Shown piece after piece: positions 16,347 through 25,300 of a stretch of 64,000 nt of DNA. Within the stretch, counting starts at the first letter, position 1. The number at the start of each line of letters is the position of its first letter. Origin of the DNA: Syntrophotaleaceae bacterium (GTDB taxonomy: Bacteria > Desulfobacterota > Desulfuromonadia > Desulfuromonadales > Syntrophotaleaceae). The position numbers and the translations under genes are program-made. Below the pieces are notes generated by a model. The model did no database searches. It worked only from the letters and a program-made list of their open reading frames with translations, and had not been told where the DNA came from. The stretch covers positions 1,054,001 through 1,118,000 of the forward strand of contig JAWKQB010000001.1 of assembly GCA_041390365.1 (NCBI GenBank). Reading direction: 5' to 3'.

Positions 16347-16503
16347 GACACACTCCTTTTCCTTTGGTGGATTGGTATGCTTTTCCGAGATGCTTATTCA
16401 GGTTATACGCAAGCTTAGCCCTGTCAAGCTCGGGCCAACCTGAGTTTTTATGTCAGGATATTTCTCATGGCGAGGAGCCATTCGCAAATCCTGTCGTTTC
16501 GAT

Positions 16504-16620
16504 AGGGAACCCCGTAGGAACCCCGTAGGGGACGGAGTCAAGTTGTTAAATAACGTAAGCTCTTTAGGAACCCCGTAGGGGACGGAGTCAAGTTGTTAAA
16601 TAACGTAAGCTCTTTAGGGA
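16504..16620 (+). repeat. Perfect 50-bp tandem duplication
   Basis: Copy 1 (16516-16565) and copy 2 (16566-16615) are identical over 50 bp, starting AGGAACCCCGTAGGGGACGG. A partial unit (AGGGAACCCCGT) precedes copy 1 and AGGGA follows copy 2. CCCCGTAGGGG inside the unit is a near-palindrome. The array abuts the truncated end of doc. Confidence 0.9.
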
Positions 16621-16623
16621 AGG

Positions 16624-16872
16624 GATGCGGCTCAGTTTCTGCAAACTGATATGTATGAAATGGCCGCCGCCTACCAGTTTCACCTGGTGAAAAATCACCC
16701 CTTTCTTGATGGCAACAAGCGGGTTGGCGCAGTTTCCGCTTTTATCTTCCTTGCTTTAAACGGTTATGATTTCGACGCTCCGGAGGACGAGTTTGCCGAC
16801 ATGGTGGTAGGTGTCTCCCGGGGCGAGTTGGACAAGGGCGAAGTGGCCGGGTTCATCCGACGCTGGGCCTAA
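16624..16872 (+). pseudogene. doc: 5'-truncated Doc (Fic-family) toxin
   Basis: The frame reads DAAQFLQTDMYEMAAAYQFH then LVKNHPFLDGNKRVGAV, containing the Fic motif HPFxDGNKR, and continues to a normal C-terminus. About the first 40-50 residues of a Doc protein are missing, and homology begins immediately after the 50-bp tandem repeat, which suggests a rearrangement there. An internal ATG at 16651 exists but would give only 73 residues. Full Doc toxins phosphorylate EF-Tu; this copy is presumably dead. Confidence 0.8.
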
Positions 16873-16925
16873 CCTAACTTTTCGCGGATTCGCCTCGAAC
16901 CGATGACTCGGAGGCTGGCAACAAG

Positions 16926-17741
16926 ATGCTCGACGCTCGAATGATCGATGACCTGAAAGCGTGGTTTACTGGCTACGTCACTTCGTTCACTTCAAACAAC
17001 GATGAGCTGCAAAGAAATCTCGATCTCAAGAAAGACCATACCGAGCGGGTTTGCGTGGAAATCATGGAACTGGGACGACAGTTGGGTTTGAGCGCCGAGC
17101 AGTTGCGGTTAGCGGAAATCACGGCCCTTTTTCACGACGTCGGCCGTTTTGAACAGTACACCCGGTACGGTACCTTTGCCGATTCCCGTTCTGTAGACCA
17201 TGCGCAACTCGGGGTTCAAATCCTGCGGGATAAAATGGTTCTGGCCGGACTGGAAGAGGGCACGCGCGATCTTGTGCTGCATGCGATCGCCCGGCACAAC
17301 CGCGCTGCACTTCCGGTCGAAGCAGATGCCATCTGCCTGTTTTTCACGCGCCTGCTTCGGGACGCCGACAAGCTGGATATCTGGCGGGTGGTCACAGATT
17401 ATTACCGGCAAGAAAACCCCACGCCCAACGCGGCCCTGGAAATGGGTCTGCCGGATTCGCCCGCAATCTCGGAGCCCGTGGCGGCAGCCCTGCTCGCAGG
17501 CCGTATCGTCGATCTCAGGCAGGTGCAAAACCTCAACGACCTCAAGTTGCTGCAGGTCGGGTGGGTGTACGATCTGAATTTTCCTCCCTCTTTCCGGCGT
17601 CTGCAGGACAAGGGATATCTTGACATCCTTCGGGCCTCCCTGCCCGAAACGGAAATCGTAGCCAAAATCTTTGCTGCCCTGAAGACCATGCAACCCGATT
17701 TCCGACATGGCGAAGGGTTACAGTTCTGGATAAATACTTGA
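16926..17741 (+). CDS. HD-domain phosphohydrolase
   Basis: A 271-residue HD-family hydrolase. Metal-binding residues appear in KKDHTERV, ALFHDVGRF (the HD pair), HAIARHN and LLRDADKLD. Related proteins hydrolyse nucleotides or nucleotide second messengers, but no specificity motif is seen. Start at ATG 16926, with AGGCTGGCAACAAG before it. It lies between pseudogenes and appears intact. Confidence 0.85.
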   Translation: MLDARMIDDLKAWFTGYVTSFTSNNDELQRNLDLKKDHTERVCVEIMELGRQLGLSAEQLRLAEITALFHDVGRFEQYTRYGTFADSRSVDHAQLGVQILRDKMVLAGLEEGTRDLVLHAIARHNRAALPVEADAICLFFTRLLRDADKLDIWRVVTDYYRQENPTPNAALEMGLPDSPAISEPVAAALLAGRIVDLRQVQNLNDLKLLQVGWVYDLNFPPSFRRLQDKGYLDILRASLPETEIVAKIFAALKTMQPDFRHGEGLQFWINT

Positions 17742-18436
17742 CGCTCTGGGACGTTGTTGACCAGCGTGACTCGCGGGTCGCCTTCAAAGATTACAGCACC
17801 ATGGTGTGGATGTATCTTTATTCGAAAAAATTTCTTTAAAGAACAAAATTGTGATTTACCGAAAAGATCTATTTTGAAGACAACGTTTTTTCCTTCAAAG
17901 CAATGCTTCAGGCCCAGCGGGCCCGCCATTTACATCAAGCCCTGCATTGTTATCGAATCAGAAATGGAGCCATTACTGAGAGCAACAGTACCCTGTACCA
18001 CGCCAAAAGCGCACATTGATTGGCTATGTCAAAATGCTGGAGTTCTGCCTGCTGCAACCGCCGGAAACCGCCGCCCAGGAGGAGGCTTGCCTCAAAGAGC
18101 TGAGAAGAATGCACCGTCTGGTCGAAAAGTTTTACCGGAGGGTTGAAAAGAACGAAGGAAAAGCGCCTTTCAGTAACCTCGACCGATTCGCCGCGGCCCA
18201 CTTCCAGGATCCCTGGTCGCAAATTCTAAGTAAATTGGTATGGTAACTTTTCACACTTTGGAAAGTAGCCAAGCCTGCTCTTCTGTCGCCAGGAAGTGAA
18301 CCCGCCATCCCAGCGACTTCCGGCGTAATCATTAGAACTTGCTCCAACCCATTTATAGGGTACATTTATAATCGGTTACCATATTCCCTTTGGTTAAGCT
18401 AAACTCCTGCAATTACTGTTCACAAGGAGAGCCAGT
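17742..18436. other. About 700 bp with at most a decayed coding region
   Basis: A frame from 18034 to 18246 reads MLEFCLLQPPETAAQEEACL and has coding-like composition (RRMHRLVEKFYRRVEKNEGK follows). A second frame upstream (17900-18010) also looks coding-like, so the two may be parts of one frameshifted gene. I do not recognise the family and no ribosome-binding site is clear. Confidence 0.3.
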
Positions 18437-18730
18437 ATGAAAAGAGCAGCCACCGTATTTTTCATCGCCGTACTTCTGTTTTCCTCCCCGGCCCTCGCCT
18501 TCGACGATGACTATTCGGACGCTTCAGCAGAAGCGATTATCGTAGACTTTGTCGTTGTGAGGCCCCTGAGCATAGCTGCTACCGCCATAGGCTGCGGTTT
18601 CTTCGTGGCCACCCTTCCTTTTACCGTCTGGAGCAAAGAGCGGATGGGAAAAACAGCCGACGCCCTGGTCGTCAAGCCTGCTTCATATGCTTTTGTGCGG
18701 CCTCTTGGAGAGGAAATGGAGCGACGGTAG
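18437..18730 (+). CDS. Small exported protein with one membrane segment
   Basis: A 97-residue protein with a clear signal peptide (MKRAATVFFIAVLLFSSPAL, cut after ALA) and a later hydrophobic segment IAATAIGCGFFVATLPFTVW. The pattern VVRPLSIAATAIGCG ... VVKPASYAFVRPLGE suggests two half-repeats. It has an AAGGAGAGCC ribosome-binding site. I recognise it as a type of short proteobacterial envelope protein with no known function. A strong terminator follows. Confidence 0.65.
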   Translation: MKRAATVFFIAVLLFSSPALAFDDDYSDASAEAIIVDFVVVRPLSIAATAIGCGFFVATLPFTVWSKERMGKTADALVVKPASYAFVRPLGEEMERR

Positions 18731-18812
18731 GAGATTGAAATATCTTGCCTTTTAACCTGATCAGGTATTTTGGGAAAACAGGGTACCGGTCGGAGATCAG
18801 TCGAAAAATAGT

Positions 18813-18852
18813 AAAAAGCCGCTCCGAGCTGTAAGGCTCGGGCGGCTTTTTA
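18813..18852. terminator. Strong bidirectional terminator
   Basis: AAAAAGCCGCTCCGAGC and GCTCGGGCGGCTTTTT form a near-perfect stem with A and T tracts on both sides. Confidence 0.9.
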
Positions 18853-18855
18853 GTT

Positions 18856-18953
18856 GATAACTGGAAGAGCCCCTTGTCGTCCCTCGATTTCGACGACATT
18901 ATCAATTCGGGGAAAATTCTCCTGGTCAAACTGGGCAAGGGACGCTTTGAAGC
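18856..18953 (+). pseudogene. Fragment of a TraG/VirB4-like coupling ATPase
   Basis: The frame reads DNWKSPLSSLDFDDIINSGK then ILLVKLGKGRFE, which matches the segment before a Walker B strand in conjugative or HerA-type ATPases (DF..I.d.GKILLVNLSKGR). It is only about 33 codons long and passes straight into a different fragment in another frame. Confidence 0.45.
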
Positions 18954-19487
18954 GAGGACGGCATCGACTTCAGGCTTGTGGATTACCAAAATCCAAATAT
19001 GCCGTTTTGCCTGAATGTTTGGTTCGATGGCCCCTCAAGGCACCTCATTGTAATCCATAGCGCCGCTCGCGCGATGCTCTCAAGCAGGGAAGGGGAAGAA
19101 ATCGTATTCGCGGCCCTGGCCCATGAGATCGGCCATGTAATCGATATCCGCAAAAATGGCTTTACCGGTTTCTATGCCCTTTGCCCACTGTTGGAAAAGG
19201 TTCCGGCGTTTCTTGGCAAATGCGTCTATCGCCTGCTGCCCCATCTGCAGTTTTTCTTCGGTTACTGACCGCGGGCGGAGTGCCGTGCGGACGGATATGC
19301 CGTGGAACTGCTCAGCAGTGTCTATCCCAACCCGACGCAAATCGTGGCACAACAGGTGCGGTTCGCTCTGGAAAATTCCCTCCAAAAGGCAAGGTCATCG
19401 CGTTATACCAGGTTCCAGGCGCGGGTTTTTGCCCATTTGCGGCTTAGAAACCTCCGCCGGATTGAATGGTTGTTAACGAAAATGTAA
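18954..19487 (+). pseudogene. M48-like zinc metallopeptidase, broken
   Basis: From 18954 the frame reads EDGIDFRLVDYQNPNMPFCL, then FAALAHEIGHVID, a HExxH zinc site. A TGA at 19266-19268 interrupts it, after which the same frame continues PRAECRADGYAVELLSSVYP, which fits the third zinc ligand and a family C-terminus. The 5' end is missing because the ATPase fragment is fused in front. Both the truncation and the nonsense codon indicate a dead gene. Confidence 0.65.
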
Positions 19488-19714
19488 AAATGATCCCCCT
19501 CGGCAACTGGACATTGACCCTCACTTGCCTTATCCTGACCGATCCGGAGGTCTGCATGATTGCCAATTCCTTTTTCCGGAAAAAAAACCCCTTCCAGCTC
19601 TTGCCTTTACCAAATTTTTCGTTTGACCGCAAACCCCTGCCTTTTGTGGACCAATCAGGGTGCAGGAGGACTTTTCCTCCTCGTCATAAATCGGCTTGCG
19701 ATTTCTGCTCTTAT

Positions 19715-19737
19715 GGTATATACGATAAATATATACC
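19715..19737 (+). promoter_or_regulatory. Palindromic operator of the second vapBC
   Basis: GGTATATA and TATATACC form a perfect 8-bp inverted repeat around CGATAAA, 21 bp before the vapB start. The size and position fit a binding site for an AbrB-fold VapB dimer; a -10-like TATATA is embedded in it. Confidence 0.65.
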
Positions 19738-19758
19738 TAACGCCAGGAAAGGTTGCTT

Positions 19759-19986
19759 ATGAAGACAGCGAAAATATTTCAGAACGGCCAAAGTCAGGCG
19801 GTCCGGTTGCCCAAGGAGTTCCGATTTGATGACAAAGAGGTCTATATCAAAAGGAGCGGGCACATGGTCTGCCTCATTCCCAAGGCGGAATCCTGGGATG
19901 TCCTCTTTGACAGCCTGAAAAAGTTTTCCAAGGATTTCATGGCCGCGCGTGTTCAACCCGAGCAGGACAAGCGGGAGAACTTCTGA
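19759..19986 (+). CDS. vapB: VapB antitoxin, AbrB/SpoVT fold
   Basis: A 75-residue antitoxin beginning MKTAKIFQNGQSQAVRLPKE, the classical swapped-hairpin DNA-binding start of VapB proteins. The C-terminal region (DVLFDSLKKFSKDFMAARVQ) is the toxin-binding tail. The ATG at 19759 follows CAGGAAAGG. Its stop overlaps the vapC start. Confidence 0.93.
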   Translation: MKTAKIFQNGQSQAVRLPKEFRFDDKEVYIKRSGHMVCLIPKAESWDVLFDSLKKFSKDFMAARVQPEQDKRENF

Positions 19987-20384
19987 TGGTGATGCTCGAC
20001 ACCAACATCTGCATCTACCTCATCAAGCAAAAGCCGCCGGAAGTGCTCAAGCGGTTCCTGGAATACCAGGTCGGCGACATCGCCATCTCCTCCATCACCC
20101 TGGCCGAGTTGCGTTACGGCGTTGCCAAAAGCCACTACCGGGAAAAGAATGCCAAGGCACTTGATGAGTTCATCATTCCCCTGGAGATCCTTCCCTTCGA
20201 CGAAGAGGCGACCCGGGCCTATGGCGAGATCCGGGCCGCCCTGGAGAAGGCGGGAACCCCCATCGGCTCCATGGATCTGTTGATCGCAGCCCACGCAGCT
20301 TCTCTGGATGCGACCCTGGTGACGAACAACACCAAAGAGTTCATCCGTGTGCCGGGTCTCAGGGTCGAGGATTGGACTTCTTGA
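19986..20384 (+). CDS. vapC: VapC PIN-domain toxin
   Basis: A 132-residue PIN-domain ribonuclease starting MVMLDTNICIYLIKQKPPEV. Conserved acidic residues appear in LDTNIC, TLAELRYG, GSMDLLIAAHA and TNNTKEF, so the site is complete. VapC toxins of this type commonly cleave initiator tRNA. It forms an intact module with the preceding antitoxin and is the second vapBC in the window; the two toxins are only distantly alike. Confidence 0.93.
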   Translation: MVMLDTNICIYLIKQKPPEVLKRFLEYQVGDIAISSITLAELRYGVAKSHYREKNAKALDEFIIPLEILPFDEEATRAYGEIRAALEKAGTPIGSMDLLIAAHAASLDATLVTNNTKEFIRVPGLRVEDWTS

Positions 20385-20661
20385 GTCTTCCAATCAGATG
20401 TAAATGAGTGGTCAGCTTTTGGTTCCAGTTACTACGAGGAAAACCATCAGGCCGGCGCTCGAATTCCCTCCCGCCGACAAAGTCACCCGGGAAATAATCT
20501 GACCACAAATGCAAAGGCGCTGTGGGCGGCATGATTTGTCAGAATTTGCAGAGGCTTTTACCATGGCCGGTTTCGAAATCGAGCATTCGAAGGTCGTGTA
20601 TCGGGGCTACAGCGACCTTGGTATTGGCAGCTTGAAGAACGCAGGTCATAGGGCAGAAGAA
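20385..20661. other. Intergenic, one possible 36-codon ORF
   Basis: An ATG at 20563 opens a 36-codon frame ending at 20673 (MAGFEIEHSKVVYRGYSDLG onward) with a weak AGAGG upstream. No family is recognised and it may be a remnant. Nothing else is seen here. Confidence 0.25.
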
Positions 20662-20973
20662 CTATCGCCTTGAACGTCTTTTGCGAGGGTGGTCGGCCCG
20701 GTCAGCACCTTTCTTTTCGGGGGCATTGCGGTCTCGGGCTTCCGTCACTACGATAACCCGGTCGATCAGACGGGTTCCATCCAGGTCGATGCGCGCCCTC
20801 CTGGCTTCCGCCTCGGTGGACATCTTTACGTACCCGGCCCCGACAAACTGTCCACTTTTGGCATCCTTGACCAGATGGACATACGTCACTTTGCCCATCA
20901 GGGAAAAAAGTTTGCGCAAATCCTCTTCAGTGGCCTGAAGGGAGAGGTTTTTCACATACAGATCCTTACTCAT
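20662..20973 (-). CDS. RNA-recognition-motif RNA-binding protein
   Basis: A 103-residue single-RRM protein. RNP2 appears as LYVKNL and RNP1 as GAGYVKM. The start is the ATG at 20973 after AACAGGAGCGAT; a longer reading from 21021 adds 16 residues without support. The C-terminus is a short basic tail (KKGADRADHPRKRRSRR). Bacterial RRM proteins of this kind bind RNA, often in cold or stress responses; the target is unknown. Confidence 0.88.
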   Translation of the reverse strand: MSKDLYVKNLSLQATEEDLRKLFSLMGKVTYVHLVKDAKSGQFVGAGYVKMSTEAEARRARIDLDGTRLIDRVIVVTEARDRNAPEKKGADRADHPRKRRSRR

Positions 20974-21138
20974 ATCGCTCCTGTTTGTTCCTTTCCTGGA
21001 TGCATGCCCCTCATGGGACAACCATACTAACAGTCCCTGAATCCGGAATCCAGGCTTCTTCTCGTAAATCGGGCGTGATCATGGTATTTTCCCCAAAAGA
21101 TTTCAGTACCGGTTCCGATCTCTCTCCAAGGATACCCC

Positions 21139-21696
21139 ATGGCCCTGACTGCCACCATCTTTAAGGCAAACCTGCAGATTTCCGACCTCGATCGCTCGTA
21201 TTATGGCGAACATCAACTGACGCTTGCGCGCCATCCCTCCGAGACCGACGAGCGGATGATGGTCCGATTGCTCGCCTTTGCCCTGCATGCCGACGAGGAG
21301 CTGAGTTTCACCAAGGGATTGTGTGTCGACGACGAGCCGGATCTCTGGCAGAAGAGTTTGTCCGGTGAGATCGAACTCTGGATCGATGTCGGCCTGCCCG
21401 ACGAGCGGCGGATGCGCAAGGCCTGCAGTCGTGCCGCCCGGGTCTGTCTCTACGCTTACGGCGGTCGTGCCGCCGAGCAGTGGTGGCAGCGGAACGTTGA
21501 CAAGCTGCAGCGCTTCGCCAACCTGCGGGTGGTCGAGGTTCCCGAAGAGCAGAGCAGGGTGCTGGCGGCTTTTGCACAGCGCAACATGCAGCTGCAGTGC
21601 ACGATTCAGGATGGCGAGGTCTGGGTAAATTGCGGCGAGCAGACCCTCGTCTGCCCGCTGCTGATTCGGAAGCCGGGGATAAGGCAGGCGAGATAG
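21139..21696 (+). CDS. yaeQ: YaeQ family protein
   Basis: A 185-residue YaeQ-family protein, which has a PD-(D/E)XK nuclease-like fold with no established activity. The start MALTATIFKANLQISDLDRS, the core HPSETDERMMVRLLAFALHA and SGEIELWIDVG are characteristic. Length is full for the family. It is followed 33 bp later by a yciH-type gene, possibly in the same transcript. Confidence 0.93.
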   Translation: MALTATIFKANLQISDLDRSYYGEHQLTLARHPSETDERMMVRLLAFALHADEELSFTKGLCVDDEPDLWQKSLSGEIELWIDVGLPDERRMRKACSRAARVCLYAYGGRAAEQWWQRNVDKLQRFANLRVVEVPEEQSRVLAAFAQRNMQLQCTIQDGEVWVNCGEQTLVCPLLIRKPGIRQAR

Positions 21697-21729
21697 GATC
21701 GGGGATCACATATGGGGGAGGGAAGACCG

Positions 21730-22092
21730 ATGGCACTGAAAAAGAACACCGGAGGGCTGGTTTATTCCAGCGAGCACGGGAGGATGTGTCCTGGCTGCAG
21801 CCGGCCGGTCAAGGAGTGCGCCTGCGTCAAGAATCAGCAGCAGCCGCCCGCGGACGGGGTGGTGCGGGTGTCCCGTCAAACCAAGGGGCGCAAGGGAAAG
21901 GGCGTAACCCTGATCACCGGCGTTCCTCTCGACGAAGCGGGCCTCAAGGCCCTGGCCACCCGTCTCAAGCAGCGGTGCGGCTCCGGCGGCACGGTCAAGG
22001 ACGGGATCATCGAGATCCAGGGGGACCACTGCGATCTGCTGGTGGAGGAGCTCAAGAAGCAGGGTTGGACGGTCAAGCGGGCCGGGGGATGA
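21730..22092 (+). CDS. yciH: SUI1/YciH-type translation initiation factor
   Basis: A 120-residue SUI1-domain protein. The ATG at 21730 has GGGGGAGGGA at an ideal distance, so the upstream ATG at 21712 is probably part of the leader. A zinc-like MCPGCSRPVKECAC cluster lies near the N-terminus and the SUI1 core is KGKGVTLITGVPLDEAGLKA. YciH influences start-codon selection in bacteria. Confidence 0.9.
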   Translation: MALKKNTGGLVYSSEHGRMCPGCSRPVKECACVKNQQQPPADGVVRVSRQTKGRKGKGVTLITGVPLDEAGLKALATRLKQRCGSGGTVKDGIIEIQGDHCDLLVEELKKQGWTVKRAGG

Positions 22093-22093
22093 A

Positions 22094-22267
22094 TTAAAAG
22101 GTGGTCGAGCCAAAGGCTATCAGGCGGAGTTGCTCAATTTTCTGCTCTTCAGTCTGATAAGGTGGTTGGTTTTTTGCAGCTGCCGCAGGAATCCAATCAT
22201 GCGGATCATCATAGGGATTCCCGCACTGAAGATTATATTTCAAGGTCAAGGAAATTGTTGTGGACAA
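22094..22267 (-). other. Possible 3' fragment of a gene
   Basis: A minus-strand frame of up to 57 codons ends IPAAAAKNQPPYQTEEQKIE then QLRLIAFGSTTF. It looks coding-like but has no ATG or ribosome-binding site and no recognised family. It may be the tail of a lost gene. Confidence 0.25.
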
Positions 22268-22353
22268 TGGGCTTTAAGTTTAACATTCAGCCATGAAAAG
22301 TTCTGAGGCTTGCAGTTTGTGGTGCTTGTTTTGATGGGAGGGGAACGGCTGAG

Positions 22354-25300
22354 ATGGCGGCTTCGGTTGCATTTGATTATGTGGAATATGGGTTTGTGGC
22401 GCGTTATGTGGCTGAAGGCACCTTTTACCTCGACGTGGGTAATGCGTTTTTGCCGGGGGTGATCGATCACCATCATGTACGAAATCATCCGGTATGCAAA
22501 TCAGCCACCCGAATGATTTATGAACTCCTGTCCGGCTCTGAACAGAAGGAACTTTGGCCTGGGAGTCTGTTAACCCGGGCGCGCATCGAGAAGTATCGTG
22601 GTGGCGACCGCCCCGTGCGCATTTTTTTGCACCAGAATCCGGATTTCGATGCCCTGGTATCCGCATTTTTCCTCCATTCCTACCTTCTGGGGAAATCCCT
22701 TCCTGAAAATGACCGGCTGCAGGGAATTGTCGACCTTGCCGACCAGGCGGACAGCGGGAATTTCTCCGGTGAGGTTTTCGAACAGCCCAATTGGTATTTT
22801 GCACTCGAAGTGCTGCTTGCCGATGTGCAGGAGAAAGGCGTCGTATCGGTACACGGGCAGGCGGAGACCTTGCGGGAGGTGTTTTTTGCCCGTTTTGGGG
22901 AGTTCATCGATTCGGGGCAATCGGGAGACGAATTTTTTGCTGTTACCGGGCTTGGCGAGCAGATCAACGCTTTTATGGCCCGGGTGGAATCCATGGAAAA
23001 GCAGGCCGGGGAACTGCTGTCCACCTCGTTCCCGGTTTTTGAATTGGACGAGAAGGGGAAGGGCAGAATCGTCCCGCGAAGGGTTTTCTGGATTGAATGG
23101 ACCGAGAATCTGGGAGCCGTGTTCAACCTGTATAAGGCCCGGTTCCGGGAAAAAGGCGGTCCGATCTGGGTGTTGCATGACCCGAACGGTTGCAGCGGAC
23201 GAGGCAAGCTGACCTTTTCCCTGGAGAGCGAGGAATCCTACAGTCTTTTTGGATACGGCTGGGCACTGGAACAATTGGAAACGGAACGGCGAATGGAGGT
23301 CGACGATTCCCGTTACCCCTTGCGTCTGGGGCCCCCTCGTCCCGGGTATGCCGGGTTTGATCCCTGGTATGACGGCCGTGGCCATACCTACACGATTGTG
23401 GATTCGCCCAATTGCGGAACCGTTTTGCTTGGGCGGGAGGGCAGGGCGGGTTTGGAAAAGGACCTTGCCTTTGACAATGCCCGCTGGTCGCGCTATCGAG
23501 TGGATGCCCTGCTCGATATTCTCAGGCGCATGGGACAATCCTATTCCGCCGAGGTTGTTAAAAGTGCCGATAAAGATTTGAATGAGGAATTGAAAACCCG
23601 CTGGGAATATGAGTTGAAGGGCTTGTCCCCTGTGGTCGCGGCATTGATCGACGATGTTGCGACTGTGCCGACATTGCGCGGACGCCTCACGGAGGGACTG
23701 GTCGGCTTTTCCCTGATGATCGGGCAGGATGAGTTTGTTTCGACCTGGCTCGAACAAGCCGGCGCCGCAACCTTTTCCAACGAACTACTTTCACCTGAAG
23801 AGCGGGGTGTGGCCGGTGAAATCTTTCTGACCTGCTCCAGCTATCGGTTGCTGCAGCTTGCGGGCGACCTCACCGCAGAACCTTCCTGCCTTCCGATGGA
23901 ATATCTCACCGATCCGCGCAGGGAACTGTATCAGGCCCTGACCAACCTCGCTCCTTCACTGAAACAAACTCCCCCCAGCGAACCTTCTTTCGTTCGAATT
24001 TGTGAATACGTCGAGCTCCTGCGTCAGCTCAAGGCCGATCGAGCCGATCAGGATCGGTGCCTGTGGCATCAAGGTTTGCCCGGCCTTTTCAAAATGCGGG
24101 AGTCCGAATTGATGGCGATGGTCGGGGTCGACAACCCGATGCTTCAGAGTATCCGAAGCGCCAGGCAAAAAATTTCCTTTCTTCTGGGGATCTACGACCT
24201 GGCCCTGACCGCGGGCATGGGTGATCCGGAGAGGTTGAATGCACTGCGGCAGGAAGCGCACCTGGACGCTTCGGCCAAGGAGTTTCTGGAGGTACTGATC
24301 GCCTTTTACGAGCAGGTACTCAGACTTGGCGAAACAATGGATCGGCACGAACCTCATTGCCGGGAGTGTCGAAGAGGTATACGGCCTCTGTTGAACTCAG
24401 GAGCCTTGAAATCTGGTTGGTCACACGGGTCGGTGGACTTGACGAAACGACTGAACGAGGTCCGCCTGGTCCTGCATTCAGTCCGGGAAGCCATCAAACA
24501 TGAGCGGGCCGTTTCCACCGTCTTCGAAAGAGCCAGAAGTGCTCTCAGCGGGTTTGCGGAACAAGGGGCGAGCGGCACGACACCTTTTTCCTTAAGCCTG
24601 ATCGCTCCGGGTATCACAGACTGTTTGAATTTTTTGCAGTCGCTTCGAAGGTTGGAGGATGAAATTTTAGAGCTCCTGGAAAATGGTGACGAGGGGCAGA
24701 TCGAGTCGAAGGCCCAGGAACTGCTGTTGTCCATCTCCCTGGAAGAAGCCTACGACCGACCGAATACCGATCTGCAAGAGAAACTGCAGGTCCTGTACCC
24801 GTCAGGCAGTTCGGGCCATGCCATTAAAAATCCTATTTTGGAGTCTCTCCTCCAAGGCCGACGATCCCTGAAAAGGCAAAGGAAAAGCGCCTCTCCGGCC
24901 GATAAAAATTATACCTCCTCCACCTGTCTGCGCGCCATGCACTTGAGCGGACAGGAATTGCTGCTGGACTTGCCCTATTCCTTCAAAAAAGCGAGCCTCG
25001 GCAAGCTGATCAGAAATCTGCAGAAAAAAATGAGCTTGAAAGGCTCGTCCGACCTCATCGACGTTTCGTTCGGCAGAAGTCTGACGCGTTCATCGATATT
25101 CCGAAAATTGTTCCTGCCGGCAACCTTCCCTTTTTCTCCCGCGGGTTCTGCATCCTTCATGTTTTATTTCTGGTTGCTTTTTGCCATGGGGTTTATTGCG
25201 GCCACAGCCACGGCGGAAAAGGGCGGATTTGTCTGGTTTACGGCAGGGCTGAGTTTTTATCTCATGATGTTGACGGTCCGATTTCTCAAACCCGGCTGGG

